A DNA stretch of 46,538 nt, taken from positions 1 to 46,538 of the forward strand of contig CALVWU010000002.1 of assembly GCA_944367955.1 (NCBI GenBank), in the 5' to 3' direction. Positions within the stretch are counted from its first letter, which is position 1. Each line of letters starts with the position of its first letter. This DNA is from an uncultured Clostridia bacterium (GTDB lineage Bacteria > Bacillota > Clostridia > Christensenellales > Borkfalkiaceae). Under the pieces are notes generated by a model that worked only from the letters and a program-made list of their open reading frames with translations, did no database searches and was not told the DNA's origin. Below, one piece after another: positions 23,260 through 31,288 of the stretch. The position numbers were made by a program, and so were the translations under genes.

Positions 23260-25353
23260 ATGAACTTTAAACAATTCACAATGCCCGTCGGCGGCAGAGA
23301 AGTCGTCATCGAAGTGGGCAAGTATGCCGAACAAACCAACGGCGCATGCGTCGTACGCTGCGGCGAAACGGCCGTAATGGTGTCAGTGTGCATGTCGGCC
23401 TCTCCCAGAGAGGGCATGGACTTTTTCCCTCTTCAGGTGGACTACGAAGAAAAGATGTATGCCGTGGGCAGGATCCCCGGCGGGTTTAAAAAGAGGGAGG
23501 GCAGGGCTTCCGACAAGGCTATTTTAACCGCCCGTCTCATCGACAGGCCCCTTCGTCCCCTGTTTCCCAAGGGACTGTTTAACGATGTAACCGTCATCGC
23601 CCAGGCTCTTTCGGTCGAACCCGACATCTCTCCCGAACCCCTCGCAATGATAGGTTCGTCTGTCGCGCTCGCCATCTCCGATATTCCCTGGGCCGGCCCC
23701 ACGGGTTCGGTTGTCGTCGGTCTTGTCGACGGCAAATACGTCATCAATCCCGATCTCGCCCAGCGTCAAAGCAGCTCCATCCACTTGAATCTCGCCGGCA
23801 CCCGCGACGCCATCCTTATGATAGAAGCGGGCGCAAACGAAGTTTCCAACGACGAAATGGTGGGTGCCATCATGTTCGGTCACGAAGAGATCAAAAAGAT
23901 CTGCGCCTTCATCGAAGACGTAATCGTTCCCGAAGTCGGCAAAAAGAAGCTTGAAATCGAACTCTACCATATTCCCGAAGACATCGACGCCGCCGTGCGC
24001 GCATACGCTTCGGAAAAGATCGACTGGGCCATCGACACCTTCGACAGAAAGGAGAGGGAGGATCGCCAGGCTCAGGCCGAAAAGGAAATTTTGGAACACT
24101 TTGCCGAAATTTATCCCGAAAACACCCGCGAAATCAAAGACAGCATCTACTACCTTACCAAAGAAAAGGTGCGCGCCAAAATATTCGATAAGGGCATCCG
24201 TCCCGACGGCAGAGGTTTAAAGGACGTTCGTCCCATCTGGTGCGAACGCCACGTTCTTCCCCGCGTTCACGGTTCGGCGGTGTTCACCCGCGGTCAAACC
24301 CAAACCCTCACCACCTGCACCCTCGGCATGATAAACGAAAGCCAAAGGCTCGAAGGTCTGGATGAAGAAACTTCCAAAAGGTATATGCACCAATACAATT
24401 TCCCCGGCTACTGCACGGGCGAAGCCAAGGCTCTCCGCTCTCCCGGCCGCCGCGAAATAGGTCACGGCGCGCTCGCGGAACGCGCCCTCGTTCCCGTCAT
24501 TCCCTCCGAAGACGAGTTCCCCTATGCCATCAGGGTGGTAAACGACATCATGTCCTCCAACGGCTCTTCGTCCATGGCGTCCGTGTGCGGTTCTACCATG
24601 GCTCTCATGGATGCGGGCGTTCCCATCAAGGCTCCCGTTGCAGGCGTTGCAATGGGCCTCATCAAAAATCAGGAAACGGGCGAATTCCGCGTGCTCACCG
24701 ATATTCAGGGCTTAGAGGACTTCCTCGGCGATATGGACTTTAAGGTGGCCGGTACCACCAAGGGCATAACGGCCATCCAGATGGACATAAAAATAAAGGG
24801 CATATCCGAAGAGATAATGCACACCGCCATAAACCAGGCCAACGAAGGCAGGCAGTTCATCCTCTCCAAGATGCTTGAATGCGTTCCCGAAGTTTCGCCC
24901 AAGCTCTCCAAGTACGCTCCCAAGATCATCGGCTTCGAAATCGCTCCCGATAAAATCGGCGACGTCATCGGCAAGCAGGGCTGCGTGATAAAGAAGATAA
25001 TGGAAGAAACCAACACCCAGATAGATTTCAACGACGACGATTCGGGCCGCGGCTACATCTCCACGGTCGGCCCCGTCGAAAACGCCGAGCGCGCAAAGGC
25101 CATCATTCTCTCCATCGCTCACGACCCCGAAGTCGGCGACATGTTCGTCGGTACGGTAGTGCGCATCCTCAACTTCGGCGCGTTTGTCGAATTCGCTCCC
25201 GGCAAGGACGGCATGATCCACATCTCCAAGCTCTCCAACAGGCGCGTGGACAAGGTTGAAGACGTCGTAAATCTCGGCGATACCGTAAAAGTCGAAATAA
25301 TCAAGATAGGCGAAAAGGGCATCGATCTCAAATTGCTCGAAAAGCTTTCATAA
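23260..25353 (+). CDS. pnp: polyribonucleotide nucleotidyltransferase (PNPase)
   Basis: 697 residues with all domains in order: first RNase PH domain (about 1-215, with FPLQVDYEEKMYAVG and RLIDRPLRPLFPKG), helical linker, and second RNase PH domain (about 310-540). The second domain has the catalytic block HGSAVFTRGQTQTLTT and the phosphate-site GSSMASVCGSTMALMDAGVP. A KH domain (IAPDKIGDVIGKQGCVIKKI) and an S1 domain (VGTVVRILNFGAFVEF) follow. It degrades RNA 3'-5' phosphorolytically and processes mRNA in the degradosome. AAGGAG lies about 12 nt before the ATG. A hairpin terminator follows at 25461. Confidence 0.98.
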   Translation: MNFKQFTMPVGGREVVIEVGKYAEQTNGACVVRCGETAVMVSVCMSASPREGMDFFPLQVDYEEKMYAVGRIPGGFKKREGRASDKAILTARLIDRPLRPLFPKGLFNDVTVIAQALSVEPDISPEPLAMIGSSVALAISDIPWAGPTGSVVVGLVDGKYVINPDLAQRQSSSIHLNLAGTRDAILMIEAGANEVSNDEMVGAIMFGHEEIKKICAFIEDVIVPEVGKKKLEIELYHIPEDIDAAVRAYASEKIDWAIDTFDRKEREDRQAQAEKEILEHFAEIYPENTREIKDSIYYLTKEKVRAKIFDKGIRPDGRGLKDVRPIWCERHVLPRVHGSAVFTRGQTQTLTTCTLGMINESQRLEGLDEETSKRYMHQYNFPGYCTGEAKALRSPGRREIGHGALAERALVPVIPSEDEFPYAIRVVNDIMSSNGSSSMASVCGSTMALMDAGVPIKAPVAGVAMGLIKNQETGEFRVLTDIQGLEDFLGDMDFKVAGTTKGITAIQMDIKIKGISEEIMHTAINQANEGRQFILSKMLECVPEVSPKLSKYAPKIIGFEIAPDKIGDVIGKQGCVIKKIMEETNTQIDFNDDDSGRGYISTVGPVENAERAKAIILSIAHDPEVGDMFVGTVVRILNFGAFVEFAPGKDGMIHISKLSNRRVDKVEDVVNLGDTVKVEIIKIGEKGIDLKLLEKLS

Positions 25354-25460
25354 GTTTTCGCTCTTTCAATCTTTTTGATTGAACGCAAAAAACCGCCGTC
25401 GTATCCGGCGGGCGGCCGGGGCTTGCGTTTGTTTCCGGCAACAATTCAAACATCTGTTTC

Positions 25461-25486
25461 GCGGCGGACTGTTGTCCGCCGCGTTT
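25461..25486 (+). terminator. pnp terminator
   Basis: GCGGCGGAC/GTCCGCCGC (25461-25469 with 25474-25482, TGTT loop) followed by GTTTTCG. The T tract is short, so efficiency may be moderate. Confidence 0.6.
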
Positions 25487-25505
25487 TCGTGCCTTTAAAC
25501 CGCTA

Positions 25506-25534
25506 TTGACAGCGCGGCCCGCGTATGATAAAAT
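25506..25534 (+). promoter_or_regulatory. promoter of the membrane protein gene at 25588
   Basis: TTGACA (25506-25511), 17-nt spacer, TAAAAT (25529-25534). Confidence 0.75.
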
Positions 25535-25587
25535 ATGTATAACAAAAATAACTTCCGCGGCCTGCGGGCGGCGGCAGAGGAGGGAGC

Positions 25588-26031
25588 ATGAAATTTTTGA
25601 GTATGTTGTTTTCGCTCGAAAGACGCCACCGCTTCGGCGTGCGCGCCTTTCAAAAGGGCGGCGTGGGCATAAGGCTGGCCACTCTTTTAATGTACGCCGT
25701 GTTCTTCGGCGGTACGCTCGGATTGGAATATTGGGCGATAAGCGTGATGCTTTCGGGCGAGGCCATCGGCGTTTTGCTGTTTATACTTGCCCTGCTGGTC
25801 GGGCTAGCCGCGTTTGAATTTTGTGCGTCGTACTCTTACGTCGGGTTCAGAATGTTCTTTTCGGGCTGCGTCGGCAAGCTCGCCTATAACCTCAATTCGC
25901 TCGACGGCGTTCAGGACGAACAGCCTAAAACCCGCCGCGCCGTCGATATGGTCGTCGGCGTATTCGGCGTCATCGCCGCTCTCGCGGTAATTTTCGCGTT
26001 TGTCGCAATGTTTGTCATTCTCATGTCTTAA
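25588..26031 (+). CDS. hypothetical multi-pass membrane protein
   Basis: 147 residues with three to four hydrophobic stretches (about 27-50, 54-85 and 118-146) after a short basic N-terminus (ERRHRFGVRAFQKG). A polar linker DEQPKTRR precedes the last one. AGAGGAGGGAGC gives a strong ribosome binding site for ATG 25588. It has its own promoter and ends at a bidirectional terminator, so it is monocistronic. I do not recognise the family. Confidence 0.75.
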   Translation: MKFLSMLFSLERRHRFGVRAFQKGGVGIRLATLLMYAVFFGGTLGLEYWAISVMLSGEAIGVLLFILALLVGLAAFEFCASYSYVGFRMFFSGCVGKLAYNLNSLDGVQDEQPKTRRAVDMVVGVFGVIAALAVIFAFVAMFVILMS

Positions 26032-26047
26032 CGCGCGGCAAAAACCC

Positions 26048-26065
26048 GATTGCCCCGCACATATG
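26048..26065. repeat. intergenic 18-bp repeat, copy 2
   Basis: GATTGCCCCGCACATATG is identical to 17016-17033 and again lies between a plus-strand and a minus-strand gene that converge. Confidence 0.6.
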
Positions 26066-26077
26066 CTTTAAACAATA

Positions 26078-26105
26078 AAAAACGGCGGAATTTTCCGCCG
26101 TTTTT
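26078..26105. terminator. bidirectional terminator
   Basis: AAAAACGGCGGAA (26078-26090) pairs with TTCCGCCGTTTTT (26093-26105). A and T runs on both sides let it end both the membrane protein gene and the amidase gene. Confidence 0.85.
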
Positions 26106-26107
26106 CG

Positions 26108-26791
26108 CTATGCAAGATAATATATCACTCCGCTGAATATCGCGTCGGCCACCCTCTCGATATACTGCGGATCGCTCAACAGCTTTTCGTCCTCGGCGTT
26201 GGATAAAAACCCGCATTCGACTATAACCGAAGGCTCGCTTGTGCATTTAAGCATGTAATAGTCGCCCGCCAGGGCCGAATTGTCGCATTCTCCGCCGTAC
26301 AGCGCGTTCATTCGGCTCTGAATGGACAGCGCAAGCTCCCTGCCGCCCGCGCTGTCTTTGTCAAAGAATACATGGCTTCCCCTGCGCGAAGGCAGCGCGC
26401 AGGTGTTCTGGTGTATCGAAATCACCATCGACGCGTCGCAGTCCTCTATTATCTGCCTGCGCTTTTGCATGTCGCGCATCTTAAAGCCCTTGGCCGTGCT
26501 GCCGTAAAGTCCCGCGCCCGTCGTCCTCGTCATCACGCAGTCCATGCCCGCGCCCGCAAATCGCGAGCGCAGTCTTTTGGCTATGGCAAGGTTAATGTCG
26601 CTCTCCTTTACGCCCGTGTTAACGCCGCATACTCCCGCGTCAATACCTCCGTGGCCTGCGTCTATCACTATTGCCGCCGCCGTACGCGGGCGCGCGGCGG
26701 CGGCCGTAAGCCCCATTCCCGTTCCGCACATAGCGATCGTCAGCGCGATTGCCGCAGACGCGGCCGCGCGGCGTTTTTCAAATATCAACAT
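26108..26791 (-). CDS. N-acetylmuramoyl-L-alanine amidase (Amidase_3, CwlD-like)
   Basis: 227 residues from ATG 26791. An N-terminal hydrophobic segment (about 8-35) acts as signal or anchor. The Zn-dependent Amidase_3 catalytic domain follows: VIDAGHGGIDAG (first His ligand), VKESDINLAIAKRL with its Glu, SIHQNT (second His) and VIVECGFLSN with the catalytic Glu. The lack of cell-wall-binding repeats and the small size resemble CwlD, which makes muramic-delta-lactam in spore cortex. The gene is divergent from mrnC. CwlD is a suggestion, as other short Amidase_3 proteins look alike. ATG 26833 in frame would overlap the mrnC promoter and is less likely. Confidence 0.88.
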   Translation of the reverse strand: MLIFEKRRAAASAAIALTIAMCGTGMGLTAAAARPRTAAAIVIDAGHGGIDAGVCGVNTGVKESDINLAIAKRLRSRFAGAGMDCVMTRTTGAGLYGSTAKGFKMRDMQKRRQIIEDCDASMVISIHQNTCALPSRRGSHVFFDKDSAGGRELALSIQSRMNALYGGECDNSALAGDYYMLKCTSEPSVIVECGFLSNAEDEKLLSDPQYIERVADAIFSGVIYYLA

Positions 26792-26816
26792 TTTCACGCT
26801 ATATCTTACTTTACGA

Positions 26817-26845
26817 TTGCATTTTTTATGCAAAAGTGCTATAAT
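26817..26845 (+). promoter_or_regulatory. promoter of mrnC-rlmB-sigH, predicted near-leaderless
   Basis: TTGCAT (26817-26822), 17-nt spacer, TATAAT (26840-26845). The mrnC ATG lies 12 nt after the -10, so the leader is about 5 nt with no Shine-Dalgarno. The -35 is one arm of TTGCAT-N5-ATGCAA. Confidence 0.75.
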
Positions 26846-26857
26846 TTAAACATAAAT

Positions 26858-27259
26858 ATGTTTAATGCCGAAAATTCGCTGCCCGCGGGGCAGGCAAAAC
26901 AACTTTCACCCGTAACTCTGGCCTTTGTGGGCGACGCGGTATATTCGCTCTATGTCCGCGCAAAACTCGTGCTGCAAAGCGATAAAAGACCGGCTGAACT
27001 GCAAAAGCAGTCCTCGGCCAGCGTGTCGGCCCGCGGCCAAAGCGAGCTTTTAAAGCGGCTCGAACCGCGCTTCTCTCCCGAAGAACGCGAAATTTTTCTG
27101 CGCGGCCGCAATGCAAAAAAGGCCACGAAGAGCAAAAACGCCGGCGTCGCCGAATACAACCGCTCTACGGGTTTCGAAGCGGTGCTCGGATTTTTGTATC
27201 TCACGGGCAACTCACAGCGTATATACGAGCTTTTAGAGGAAGAAAACAATGCAAACTGA
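26858..27259 (+). CDS. mrnC: Mini-ribonuclease 3
   Basis: 133 residues. It matures the ends of 23S rRNA in Bacillota. The RNase III catalytic fold without a dsRNA-binding domain is visible: TLAFVGDAVYSLYVRAKLV (helix with the catalytic Asp), SASVSARGQSELL, EREIFLRGRNAKKATKSKN and TGFEAVLGFLYLTG (second acidic helix). ATG 26858 is the family-typical start and follows the -10 by 12 nt. The 3' end overlaps rlmB by 11 nt. The order mrnC-rlmB-sigH matches Bacillus except that the yacP/rae1 gene is missing. Confidence 0.93.
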   Translation: MFNAENSLPAGQAKQLSPVTLAFVGDAVYSLYVRAKLVLQSDKRPAELQKQSSASVSARGQSELLKRLEPRFSPEEREIFLRGRNAKKATKSKNAGVAEYNRSTGFEAVLGFLYLTGNSQRIYELLEEENNAN

Positions 27260-27962
27260 GGGCAGAAACGCCGTTACGGAACTCATAAAAAGCGGTGCCG
27301 AAGTCGAAAAAATAATGATCGAAAAGAACCCGCAGGGTTCGCTTGCTGCCATATTCGCCATGGCGCGCAAGGCGGGCATAAGGGTACAGTTCGTCGATAA
27401 AAAAACGCTCGACGCCCGCTCGGTCACGGGCAGGCATCAGGGCTGTATAGCTCTTGCGGCCGACTATTCATACTCATCTCTTTCAAACATAATATCCTCC
27501 TGCGCGCCGGGGCGCGGCTTCGTGGTGCTCTGCGACGGAATAGAGGACGTGCACAACCTCGGCTCCATAATCAGGGTGGCCGAATGCGCGGGGGCGGACG
27601 GAGTGGTCATTCCCGCCAACAACAGCGCGTCCGTAACCGAATCGGTGATACGCATCTCCGCGGGGGCTGCCAACCACATAAAGGTGGCAAAGGTAAATTC
27701 TTTAAACAACGCCGTGGACGAGCTTAAACGCAGCGGCTTTTGGCTGTACGCGCTCGAAGCCGACGGCACAAACATCTACTCCGCCGATCTTTCGGGCAAC
27801 GTCGCCCTCGTCGTCGGTGGCGAAGACAGCGGCGTAAAAAGGCTCACCCGCCAAAAGTGCGATTTCACTCTTTCGATACCCCTGCGCGGCAGAGTAAATT
27901 CCCTCAACGCCTCCGTCGCTCTCGGCATAGCCGCGTACGAGGTTGTAAAAACCCGCCTATGA
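27249..27962 (+). CDS. rlmB: 23S rRNA 2'-O-methyltransferase RlmB-type (SpoU family)
   Basis: 237 residues. An N-terminal substrate-binding domain (EGRNAVTELIKSG) is followed by the SPOUT catalytic domain with its three motifs: DGIEDVHNLGSIIRVAE, ALVVGGEDSGVKRL and IPLRGRVNSLNASVALGI, the trefoil-knot SAM site. RlmB methylates the 2'-OH of G2251 in 23S rRNA; the exact target is inferred. It overlaps mrnC by 11 nt and sigH by 4 nt (ATGA). Confidence 0.92.
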   Translation: MQTEGRNAVTELIKSGAEVEKIMIEKNPQGSLAAIFAMARKAGIRVQFVDKKTLDARSVTGRHQGCIALAADYSYSSLSNIISSCAPGRGFVVLCDGIEDVHNLGSIIRVAECAGADGVVIPANNSASVTESVIRISAGAANHIKVAKVNSLNNAVDELKRSGFWLYALEADGTNIYSADLSGNVALVVGGEDSGVKRLTRQKCDFTLSIPLRGRVNSLNASVALGIAAYEVVKTRL

Positions 27963-28507
27963 CCGATTTTCAGCTCATATCCGCCTTCCGGGGCGGCGAT
28001 AAATGCGCCTGCGACGAACTTTTAAACAAATACAAACCCGTCGTTCTGCGCGTCGCGCGCCGGTTCTTTCTTTCGGGCGGCGAAACCGAAGACCTCGTGC
28101 AGGAGGGCATGTGCGGGCTGTATTCCGCCATGCTCACGTTCGAAGGCGGCGACTTTTCGTCTTACGCCTACGCCTGCATCAAAAACCGCATGGTGGACGC
28201 CGTAAAACGCTCGCTCAGCGGCAAAAACCAGGCTTTGAACAGCTCTCTTCCCATCGACGGCGAAGTGCTCGAAATAGTTTCCCGCGCGTTCAGTCCCGAA
28301 GACAGCCTTATAAACAGCGAAAATTTAAGCGAACTTTCCAATCTTTTAAAGCGCAGCCTTTCGCCCTTCGAGTACAGGGTGATGACGCTGTACGTCGACG
28401 GCGCAAGCATGAACGAGATCTGCGCCGCCGTCGGAAAAAATTATAAGAGCGTGGATAACGCCATCGCCCGCTCAAAGGGCAAACTGCAAAAAATTTTAAG
28501 AGGATGA
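27959..28507 (+). CDS. sigH: RNA polymerase sigma factor, SigH type
   Basis: 182 residues. Region 2 (about 18-85: KYKPVVLRVARRFF, EDLVQEGMCGLYSAM, FSSYAYACIKNRMVDAV) contains core binding and -10 recognition. Region 4 (about 128-180: LSPFEYRVMTLYVDGASMNEICAAVGKNYKSVDNAIARSK) is the -35 helix-turn-helix. No region 1.1 is present. Size, synteny behind mrnC-rlmB and sequence point to SigH, the sigma factor for the transition to sporulation and competence. ATG 27959 overlaps the rlmB stop and has no ribosome binding site, so translation depends on coupling. I reject the longer frame back to 27740. Confidence 0.9.
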   Translation: MTDFQLISAFRGGDKCACDELLNKYKPVVLRVARRFFLSGGETEDLVQEGMCGLYSAMLTFEGGDFSSYAYACIKNRMVDAVKRSLSGKNQALNSSLPIDGEVLEIVSRAFSPEDSLINSENLSELSNLLKRSLSPFEYRVMTLYVDGASMNEICAAVGKNYKSVDNAIARSKGKLQKILRG

Positions 28508-28508
28508 T

Positions 28509-30245
28509 ATGGCCTACTTAGCGTTTTACCGCACATTCCGTCCCTCAACTTTCGACGAAGTGGTGCGTCAGGAACACATCGTTAAAATTTTAAAAAATCA
28601 GATCCAATCGGGCAAGGTCGGCCATGCGTATCTGTTCTGCGGTCCCCGCGGCACTGGCAAGACCACTCTTGCAAAAATCTTCGCCCGCGCGATAAACTGT
28701 CTGCACCCCGTAGGCGGTTCGCCGTGCGGTAAGTGCGAAGTGTGCAAGGCTCTCGCCTCGCCCGCCAATATGGACGTGGTTGAAATCGACGCGGCATCCA
28801 ACAACGGCGTCGACGAAATGCGCGACCTGCGCGAAAAGGTGCAGTATCCGCCCGTGGCCGGCTCTAAAAAGGTATATATAATCGACGAAGTTCACATGCT
28901 GTCGCCCTCGGCTTTCAACGCTGTTTTAAAGACGCTCGAAGAGCCGCCCGCCCACGCCGTGTTCATACTCGCCACAACCGAACCGCAAAAGATCCCCGCA
29001 ACCATCCTTTCGCGCTGCATGCGCTTCGATTTCAAACTAATCCCGCGCGAAGACCTCGAATCTTTAATTAAGCGCGTGTTCGATAAAACGGGCAAGGAGT
29101 ACGAAGAGGAGGCGGTCTCCGCCATCGCCCGCGCTGGCGCGGGCAGCGCAAGGGACAGCTTGTCCATTGCCGATATGTGCGCTTCGTATACCCTGGGCAA
29201 ATTGACCTATGCCGACGTCACCGCCGTGCTCGGCGCGGCCGACTTTGCCTCCGTCGCCTCGCTTGTAAAAAGCATGTTTTCGGGCGACGCCTCGTCCGCG
29301 CTCGCCCAAACCGAAAGCATTCTCTCCACGGGCAAGGGCGTGGGTACGCTATGTAAGGATATTCTTACTTTCCTTAATAATGTAGCCGTGGCCAAGCTGT
29401 GCAAAAACGCGCGCGAAATTTTAAGCCTGCCGCAGGACAGGTTTTCATATCTTGCCGATGTCGCCGCGGCGGGCGACGGGCACAAGATACTGCGCGTAAC
29501 CGAAATTTTCGCCTCGTGCGAAAACGATATGCGCTATGCCGTAAACGGAGCTGTAACGCTCGAAACAGCCGTATTAAAAAGCTCTCTGCCCGACAGCGAC
29601 TACAATATCGACAGCCTCATCTCCCGCATAGAAACTCTCGAACGCAGGATAAGCGAAGGTATAGGAGTGCAGCCCGCGCCCGCCGCCGAAAGGCCGGCGC
29701 AAAACGGCGGGGAAAAGACCGTTCAAAATACAAAAAGCGCGCCTGCGGCCGCGCAGCCTTCAAAAGAGGAAGGGCGCGCGGCGGGAATTTCAAAGCTTTC
29801 AAGCACGCATGAAGAAAGTCCCTTCGGCGAAAAGTCCGACCCGCCCGCGGCTGCGCCATCTGCGGATATAAGCCAGCCCGCGCTGTGGGACGAAGCTCCA
29901 CCTCCGCAACACGCGGGTTCGCTCACCGAAGAGGAAAAGGGCAAGGTGTTCGGCAGGCTGTTAAAGCTCTTCCGCACCACCCGCCGCAACGCCGTGCTGT
30001 TCACCCTGTGCATGGATCTCGAAAGTTCTTTCGAAGGCGATACGCTCATATTGTATACCGATACCGAGGCCGTGTTCAAGGCGTTGAACCGTCCCGAAAA
30101 TTCCCGTTTCATCTCCGAAGCTCTTTCCTCCCTCGGCGTGTTCTCGCACGAGGTAAAGTTTAAACCCAAGGGCGAAAGCAAGTGGGAGAGCGCGGAACGC
30201 CGCTTAAAGGAAAACTTTAAGGGCATAGATATAGATATAAAATAA
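28509..30245 (+). CDS. dnaX: DNA polymerase III subunits gamma and tau
   Basis: 578 residues. The AAA+ clamp-loader ATPase core has Walker A GPRGTGKTT (45-53), four zinc cysteines (64, 73, 76, 79), Walker B IIDEVHML (about 124-131) and the SRC motif in ILSRCMRFDF. A low-complexity Pro/Ala/Lys/Glu linker covers about 385-475 and a tau-type C-terminal domain follows. No obvious slippery heptamer with a stem was noticed, so a frameshifted gamma form is not claimed. AGAGGATGAT precedes ATG 28509, 1 nt after the sigH stop. Confidence 0.97.
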   Translation: MAYLAFYRTFRPSTFDEVVRQEHIVKILKNQIQSGKVGHAYLFCGPRGTGKTTLAKIFARAINCLHPVGGSPCGKCEVCKALASPANMDVVEIDAASNNGVDEMRDLREKVQYPPVAGSKKVYIIDEVHMLSPSAFNAVLKTLEEPPAHAVFILATTEPQKIPATILSRCMRFDFKLIPREDLESLIKRVFDKTGKEYEEEAVSAIARAGAGSARDSLSIADMCASYTLGKLTYADVTAVLGAADFASVASLVKSMFSGDASSALAQTESILSTGKGVGTLCKDILTFLNNVAVAKLCKNAREILSLPQDRFSYLADVAAAGDGHKILRVTEIFASCENDMRYAVNGAVTLETAVLKSSLPDSDYNIDSLISRIETLERRISEGIGVQPAPAAERPAQNGGEKTVQNTKSAPAAAQPSKEEGRAAGISKLSSTHEESPFGEKSDPPAAAPSADISQPALWDEAPPPQHAGSLTEEEKGKVFGRLLKLFRTTRRNAVLFTLCMDLESSFEGDTLILYTDTEAVFKALNRPENSRFISEALSSLGVFSHEVKFKPKGESKWESAERRLKENFKGIDIDIK

Positions 30246-30319
30246 AATTTGTAAAAAGCGAACGTCCTGCGGCGTTCGGCACATAAAAATAATCAGACGA
30301 TAAGGAGAAACAACCCAAA

Positions 30320-30688
30320 ATGTCAGCATTCAAAGGCGGCGGCATGGGCAACATGCAAAACCTCGTAAAACAGGCTCAAAAGATGCAGGAACAGATGCAG
30401 GAAGTGGATAAGGAACTCGAAGACTGGGAAATAGTGGGCACTTCCGGCGGCGGCGTCGAAGGCGACGAAACGGTGGTCGTTTACATGAACGCCAAAAAGA
30501 TGATAAACGGCATCGAATTCGGTTCCAATCTCGCGGGCACGGTCGATCTCGGCGACGAAGACGACGTTGAAATGCTTGAAGACCTTATAATGGCCGCAAT
30601 AAACGACGGCTATAAAAAGGCAGAGGAGGTCTATAACGAAAAGATGGGCCCCTTCGGAAATATGGGCGGCTTGGGCGGCCTTATGTAA
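30320..30688 (+). CDS. ebfC: YbaB/EbfC nucleoid-associated protein
   Basis: 122 residues. The family pattern is clear: a Gly/Met-rich start (KGGGMGNMQNLVKQAQKMQEQ), a central beta sheet (GTSGGGVEGDETVVVYMN) and MLEDLIMAAINDGYKKAEE, ending in a Gly-rich tail. It binds DNA as a tweezer-shaped dimer. TAAGGAG lies upstream. It stands in the conserved order dnaX-ybaB-recR. Confidence 0.95.
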   Translation: MSAFKGGGMGNMQNLVKQAQKMQEQMQEVDKELEDWEIVGTSGGGVEGDETVVVYMNAKKMINGIEFGSNLAGTVDLGDEDDVEMLEDLIMAAINDGYKKAEEVYNEKMGPFGNMGGLGGLM

Positions 30689-30697
30689 GGGGAGCGC

Positions 30698-31288
30698 ATG
30701 GAACTTTTCATTCAGCCGATAGGCAGGCTTATAAACGAGTTTTCAAAACTCCCCGGCGTCGGCAAAAAAACGGCGCAACGCTATGCCTATAAGGTGATAA
30801 GCATGTCTGCGGCCGAAGCCGAAGCTTTCGCCGCGGCCATCACTGAGTGTAAACGCAAAGTGCGCTACTGCAAGGTCTGCGGCAACTTCACCGAATCCGA
30901 AGTGTGCGAAATCTGCCGTTCGCGCGACAAGTCGGTCATCTGCGTGGTAAAGGATCCGCGCGACGTCGTCGCAATGGAAAAATTGCGCGAGTTCAAGGGC
31001 GTTTACCACGTTCTCCACGGCGTAATCTCCCCCATGGACGGCGTCGGGCCAAACGATATACGCATAAAAGAGCTGCTGGCCCGCATCGACGGAACGGTAA
31101 AAGAGGTTATAATGGCCACCAATCCCGACGTCGAAGGCGAAGCCACCGCCATGTATATAGCAAAACTTTTAAAACCCCTCGGCGTAAACGTCACCCGCCT
31201 CGCCCACGGCATACCCATAGGCGGCGAGTTGGAATACACCGACGAAGTTACCCTTTCCCGCGCTCTTTCCGAGCGTAAAACACTATGA
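30698..31288 (+). CDS. recR: recombination protein RecR
   Basis: 196 residues, full length. Helix-hairpin-helix ([14 protein letters not shown]), a four-Cys zinc finger beginning CKVCGNF and ending CEIC, then a Toprim domain ([16 protein letters not shown], and [17 protein letters not shown] with the acidic residues), and a C-terminal Walker-B-like segment. RecR works with RecO to load RecA at gaps. GGGGAG precedes the ATG. It overlaps the next gene by 4 nt (ATGA). Confidence 0.97.
   Translation: MELFIQPIGRLINEFSKLPGVGKKTAQRYAYKVISMSAAEAEAFAAAITECKRKVRYCKVCGNFTESEVCEICRSRDKSVICVVKDPRDVVAMEKLREFKGVYHVLHGVISPMDGVGPNDIRIKELLARIDGTVKEVIMATNPDVEGEATAMYIAKLLKPLGVNVTRLAHGIPIGGELEYTDEVTLSRALSERKTL

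Noticed and set aside
26372..26857. Long plus-strand frame running into mrnC
   Set aside because: The upstream part is antisense to the amidase and precedes the mrnC promoter; its sequence is Arg/Ala-rich as in GC-rich shadow frames.
27740..27958. N-terminal extension of SigH
   Set aside because: It overlaps rlmB in another frame, and family members start at MTDFQLISAF-like residues.
30259..30278. CGAACG/CGTTCG hairpin after dnaX as a terminator
   Set aside because: Short stem with an 8-nt loop and no T tract; dnaX-ybaB-recR is normally one transcript.
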